From: an uncultured Collinsella sp.
GTDB lineage: Bacteria; Actinomycetota; Coriobacteriia; Coriobacteriales; Coriobacteriaceae
Length of the DNA stretch: 7,752 nucleotides
Reading direction: 5' to 3'
Assembly (NCBI GenBank): GCA_900548075.1
Contig: URJD01000081.1
Coordinates: 1 to 7,752 of the forward strand
Shown: positions 4,807 through 7,752 of the stretch, in pieces
Layout of the letters: each line of letters begins with the position of its first letter
How positions within the stretch are numbered: position 1 is the first letter of the stretch
Notes under the pieces: generated by a model
Told to the model about the DNA's origin: nothing
Database searches by the model: none
What the model saw: only the letters and a program-made list of their open reading frames with translations
Translations under genes and position numbers: made by a program

Positions 4807-6090
4807 TTAGCCCAAGACACCCGCCAGGATCTCGATCAGACTGTCCACGTCGGATTCCTCGCAGACGAGCGGCGGCAGGAAACGCAGCGTATGAGCACCT
4901 GTAGCGTTAATCACGGCACCGGCGGCCAGCGCGCGGGCAACAATATCATGCGCGTCGCCCGCGGCATCATCCAAATCACAGCCGAGCATCAAGCCGCGGC
5001 CGCGCACCTCGGTCACGTTCGGCAGCTTGGCGAGCTTTGCCTCCATATAGGCGCCTACCTTGGCAGCATGGTCGGCATAATCGCCGCGCACGAGCGCGGA
5101 GAGCGTCGCGGCGCACGCCGCGACAGCCAAGCAGCTACCGCCAAAGGTCGAGCCGTGGTCGCCCGGCTTAAACACGTCGGCAATCTCCTTCTTTGCTACG
5201 ACGGCACCCATGGGCACGCCATCGGCAATGCCCTTGGCAAGGCTCATGATGTCGGGTTCCACGCCATAGGTTTGGAATGCAAACGGCTTGCCGGAGCGGA
5301 AGATGCCGCACTGGACCTCGTCGGCTATAAGCACGGCGCCCACTTCGTGTGCCAGGTCGCGCGCTGCCGCCATAAACTCCTCGGTCATGGGGTGCACGCC
5401 ACTCTCACCCTGGATCGGCTCGAGCATCACGGCACATATTTCGCTCCCCAGCTGCTTAAAGATCGCACGCAGTTCATTGATATCGTTGGGCGTACAGGCC
5501 ACAAAGCCACCCGGCAGCGGGCGGAAACTATCCTGCAGCCAATCCTGCATGGTGGCGGCAATGGTCTCGAGCGTACGGCCGTGGAAGCCGCCGCGCATGC
5601 ACACGATAGTGTTGCCGCCGTTACCGGCACGCTTGGCGTACAGGCGCGCGAGCTTCATCGAGCCCTCGTTGGCCTCGGCGCCGGAGTTGGCAAAGAAGGT
5701 CTCCCAAACCTGCTCATCCGCAGCCGGGGCACCAAGAGCAGCTGCCGTGGTCTCATCGCCGGCGGCAATGGCATCGGCAAGCACGCGTGCACCATCTAAG
5801 TCGTCGTTGGCAAGCTTGGACAGCAGCGCCGCGACCTGTCCACGCTGCTCGATGTAGAAGTAATTGGAGACATGCATGAGCTTTTTGGTCTGTGCCTCGA
5901 GCGCCGAGAGCACAGCCGGGTCGCCATGACCTAGGCTGCACACGCCGATGCCGGCAAGAAAGTCGAGGTACTCACGACCATCGTCGCCGGTGAGCTTCAT
6001 GCCGTGACCCTCGACAAACTCGACCGGAGAGCGGCCAAAGGTATGCATAACGTAATGGGATTCAAGCGATTGCTGAGCTGCAAGTGACAT
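4807..6090 (-). CDS. argD: Acetylornithine aminotransferase (class III PLP aminotransferase)
   Basis: A complete 427-residue protein. It converts N-acetylglutamate semialdehyde and glutamate to N-acetylornithine and 2-oxoglutarate in the cytosol, the fourth step of arginine/ornithine synthesis. Motifs in order are LDFLAGIGVCSLGH (42-55), NSGAEANE (135-142, PLP phosphate contacts), FHGRT (169-173), EPIQGESG (224-231), IADEVQ (255-260, Asp257 to the PLP pyridine nitrogen), SLAKG (283-287, with Lys286 forming the Schiff base) and GSTFGG (313-318). Ahead of NSGAEANE there is an Ala/Asp-rich segment (about 94-128) that most ArgD proteins lack; it accounts for the length above the usual 390-405. 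The ATG has AAAGG six bases upstream. It is third in the argJ-argB-argD order, 69 bp after argB, and apparently last in the operon. Related ornithine or succinylornithine aminotransferases are less likely given the neighbours. Confidence 0.92.
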   Translation of the reverse strand: MSLAAQQSLESHYVMHTFGRSPVEFVEGHGMKLTGDDGREYLDFLAGIGVCSLGHGDPAVLSALEAQTKKLMHVSNYFYIEQRGQVAALLSKLANDDLDGARVLADAIAAGDETTAAALGAPAADEQVWETFFANSGAEANEGSMKLARLYAKRAGNGGNTIVCMRGGFHGRTLETIAATMQDWLQDSFRPLPGGFVACTPNDINELRAIFKQLGSEICAVMLEPIQGESGVHPMTEEFMAAARDLAHEVGAVLIADEVQCGIFRSGKPFAFQTYGVEPDIMSLAKGIADGVPMGAVVAKKEIADVFKPGDHGSTFGGSCLAVAACAATLSALVRGDYADHAAKVGAYMEAKLAKLPNVTEVRGRGLMLGCDLDDAAGDAHDIVARALAAGAVINATGAHTLRFLPPLVCEESDVDSLIEILAGVLG

Positions 6091-6107
6091 GGGATGCCTT
6101 TCGTTGA

Positions 6108-6121
6108 GCGCCGGACGGCGC
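6108..6121. other. 14-bp palindrome in the argB-argD gap
   Basis: GCGCCGGACGGCGC folds as GCGCC/GGCGC around a four-base loop in the 69-bp gap before argD, about 18 bp upstream of its start. It has no T tract, so it is not an intrinsic terminator. It may stabilise or process the mRNA, or be chance in GC-rich DNA. It does not resemble the AT-rich ARG box bound by ArgR. Confidence 0.35.
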
Positions 6122-6159
6122 AGGCCTATGGGTGCAGAAATGGGGCGGCTGCGGGTCAG

Positions 6160-7140
6160 TTAGACCGTCTGAAGCTTCTCGACCTCGTCGAGGTTCTCGG
6201 TCAGACGCGCAGCAAACGTCGAAAGCGGATGCGGATGCGTATCGAACTCGTAAGCCGTCTCGGTGGAATGGATCACGGTGCCGACACCGGCATCGGTCAG
6301 CAGCTCCAGGAGCAGCGAATGCGGCGTAGTACCGTTGATGATGTGGGCACGAAATACGCCGCCGGTAAGCGCATCGACGGCCGCGCGCAGCTTGGGAATC
6401 ATGCCCTTATCGACCTCGCCGCCGTAGAGCATTTCGTTAACCTCGTCGAGTGTTAGGTTGGAGATGAGTGAGTCTTTATCGCTAAAGTCCTTGTACAGGC
6501 CATCGACATCGGTCAAAAAGATCGCCTTATGCGCGTGGAGCGCCGCGGCAACGGCACCGGCGGCGGTGTCGGCGTTGATGTTGAAGAAACCGCCGTCCTC
6601 CCCCGCCGCGACGGTAGCGATAACGGGGATGTACTCGCTATCGAGTAAGCGCTCGATATAGTCGGTGTTAACGTGCGTCACTTTGCCCACGCGACCGAGC
6701 TCGGGGTCGAGCGGCTCGGCGATGAGCGTGCCAGCATCGCTGCCCGACACGCCCACGGCCAGGTTGCCGTGGTGGTTGATGGCGGCAACCAGCTCCTGGT
6801 TAACCTTGCCGCCCAGCACCTCGCGCACGATATCCATAGTCGCCGGCGTGGTCACGCGCTGGCCGTTCTTAAACTCGACGGGGATGTCGTAGTGGCTCAG
6901 CGCCTCGTTGATGGCCTTGCCGCCACCGTGCACGATAACAGGGCGCATGCCGATGATCTTGAGCAGCACGATGTCGCTCATCACGTCGCGGCGCAGCTGC
7001 TCATCAACCATGGCGGCTCCGCCATATTTGATAACAACCGTCTTACCGGTCAGGTTCTTAATCCACGGCAGCGCTTCGAACAGCAGCTGCGCGGTTGCTT
7101 CGTTGGATTCGTTCGAACGACAATCGCGTGCGAATTTCAT
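6160..7140 (-). CDS. argB: Acetylglutamate kinase (NAGK)
   Basis: A complete protein of 326 residues from the chosen start. It phosphorylates N-acetyl-L-glutamate with ATP, the second step of arginine/ornithine synthesis. The amino-acid kinase fold shows IKYGGAAM (37-44, with catalytic Lys38), HGGGKAI (71-77), the QRVT substrate arginine (Arg95), FNINAD (186-191) and KGMIPK (245-250, second catalytic Lys). About 34 residues precede IKYGG. Arginine-sensitive hexameric NAGKs carry such an N-terminal helix and the 258-residue E. coli enzyme does not, so feedback inhibition by arginine is likely. The C-terminus runs about 36 residues past the usual GVGT ending. ATG at 7140 is chosen because GAGG lies 7 bases upstream; a TTG at 7200 in the same frame would add 20 unconserved residues. 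It follows argJ by 81 bp. Confidence 0.94.
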   Translation of the reverse strand: MKFARDCRSNESNEATAQLLFEALPWIKNLTGKTVVIKYGGAAMVDEQLRRDVMSDIVLLKIIGMRPVIVHGGGKAINEALSHYDIPVEFKNGQRVTTPATMDIVREVLGGKVNQELVAAINHHGNLAVGVSGSDAGTLIAEPLDPELGRVGKVTHVNTDYIERLLDSEYIPVIATVAAGEDGGFFNINADTAAGAVAAALHAHKAIFLTDVDGLYKDFSDKDSLISNLTLDEVNEMLYGGEVDKGMIPKLRAAVDALTGGVFRAHIINGTTPHSLLLELLTDAGVGTVIHSTETAYEFDTHPHPLSTFAARLTENLDEVEKLQTV

Positions 7141-7221
7141 AATCTGCCTCGTCTTTCGTATCGTTATCGCGCCGTGCTCCGCTGTCCGCAATCGCGGCAA
7201 GATGCGCAGCGTGCCTGGAAT

Positions 7222-7752
7222 CTAGGAACGGTAGTCGCCGTTAATGGAGATGTACTCATGCGTGAGGTCGCAGGTCCACACGGTCGTTGCCGCGTCGCCT
7301 GCGCCCAGGTCGGCCGAGATCACGATCTCGGGCGCCTCGAAACGTCGTAGAGCCTCGTCCTCGTCAAAGGGAACAGTCAGACCATCGCGACAGACAGGCA
7401 TGCCCATCATGTCGATGGAAACGTCTTCCTGATTAAACTTCACGCCGCACTTGCCAAGCGCCATAGCAACGCGGCCCCAGTTGCAGTCGTGGCCGGCGAT
7501 GCAGGTCTTAACGAGCGGCGAGTTAGCAACGGCACGGGCGGCGATATCGGCCTCCTCGTCGTTGGCGGCGCCGGTAACGTTGACCGTAACAAGCTTGGAT
7601 GCGCCCTCACCATCGGCGGCGATATTGCGCGCCAGGCTCTCGCACACCTCGTGCACGGCAAATGCCAACTCGTCAAAGGCATCGGAGCCCTCGACGATAG
7701 GCTCGGCATCTGCGGCAGCGGCGCCGGAGGCAAGCATGATGCAGGTGTCGTT
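7222..7752 (-). CDS. argJ: Bifunctional glutamate N-acetyltransferase / ornithine acetyltransferase ArgJ, C-terminal part
   Basis: The last 176 residues of ArgJ; the rest lies beyond the right edge. The frame is open to 7752 and begins NDTC-IMLASGAA, a typical ArgJ stretch a few residues after the autocleavage site, whose Thr nucleophile is therefore just outside the window. Further landmarks are GEGASKLVTVNVTGA (about 53-67), NSPLVKTCIAGHDCNWGR (about 81-98) and the C-terminal DLTHEYISINGDYRS (about 162-176), which matches the family's conserved ending in DYR(S/T). The enzyme self-cleaves into alpha and beta chains; this part is from the beta chain. It transfers acetyl from N-acetylornithine to glutamate, closing the acetyl cycle, and some members also use acetyl-CoA. 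It is upstream of argB and argD on the same strand; argC would be expected beyond the window. Confidence 0.93.
   Translation of the reverse strand, partial: NDTCIMLASGAAAADAEPIVEGSDAFDELAFAVHEVCESLARNIAADGEGASKLVTVNVTGAANDEEADIAARAVANSPLVKTCIAGHDCNWGRVAMALGKCGVKFNQEDVSIDMMGMPVCRDGLTVPFDEDEALRRFEAPEIVISADLGAGDAATTVWTCDLTHEYISINGDYRS

Noticed and set aside
4630..5799. A 389-codon plus-strand frame running from the inverted-repeat element into the argD antisense strand
   Set aside because: Most of it is complementary to argD. The start lies inside the AT-rich element and composition changes sharply along the frame, so it is a chance open frame.
7141..7200. Longer ArgB starting at TTG 7200
   Set aside because: The extra 20 residues are Arg-rich and unlike the family, and the ATG at 7140 has a good ribosome site.

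Overview
This is GC-rich bacterial chromosome (roughly 60% G+C in the genes). Gene content, codon style and a Gram-positive, non-DAP type MurE suggest a gut actinobacterium of the Coriobacteriia, most likely Collinsella or a close relative. That assignment is inference, because the window holds no rRNA or other phylogenetic marker. All six protein genes lie on the minus strand; the only plus-strand gene is a tRNA.

Layout from left to right. Positions 1-269 hold the N-terminal part of a HAD-family phosphatase, cut by the window edge. Positions 377-1939 hold murE, which adds the third amino acid of the peptidoglycan stem peptide and has the features of the L-lysine-type rather than the meso-DAP-type enzyme. 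A short intergenic stretch carries the terminator of the upstream gene and a probable murE promoter. Positions 2051-3931 hold a glutamine-dependent asparagine synthetase (asnB). Positions 3932-4806 have no protein gene that I believe. This stretch holds a tRNA-Val(UAC) gene with an extended -10 promoter and a strong terminator, a second copy of the tRNA 3' end plus terminator exactly 185 bp downstream, a GC-rich hairpin-rich spacer, and a 217-bp AT-rich element bounded by perfect 26-bp terminal inverted repeats. Positions 4807-7752 hold the end of an arginine/ornithine operon, transcribed argJ (partial) to argB to argD.

How the genes work together. ArgJ makes and recycles N-acetyl groups, ArgB phosphorylates N-acetylglutamate and ArgD transaminates the semialdehyde, so together they feed ornithine synthesis. 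murE uses a diamino acid to build peptidoglycan. If the organism is Collinsella, which I recall being described with ornithine in its peptidoglycan, the ornithine pathway and MurE would be metabolically linked, but this is inference.

The protein genes are ordinary housekeeping genes. The unusual content is the non-coding stretch 4100-4700: a duplicated tRNA 3' end with its terminator, inverted T-arm-like fragments, and a MITE-like inverted-repeat element. I see no evidence of a new multi-gene system in this window.
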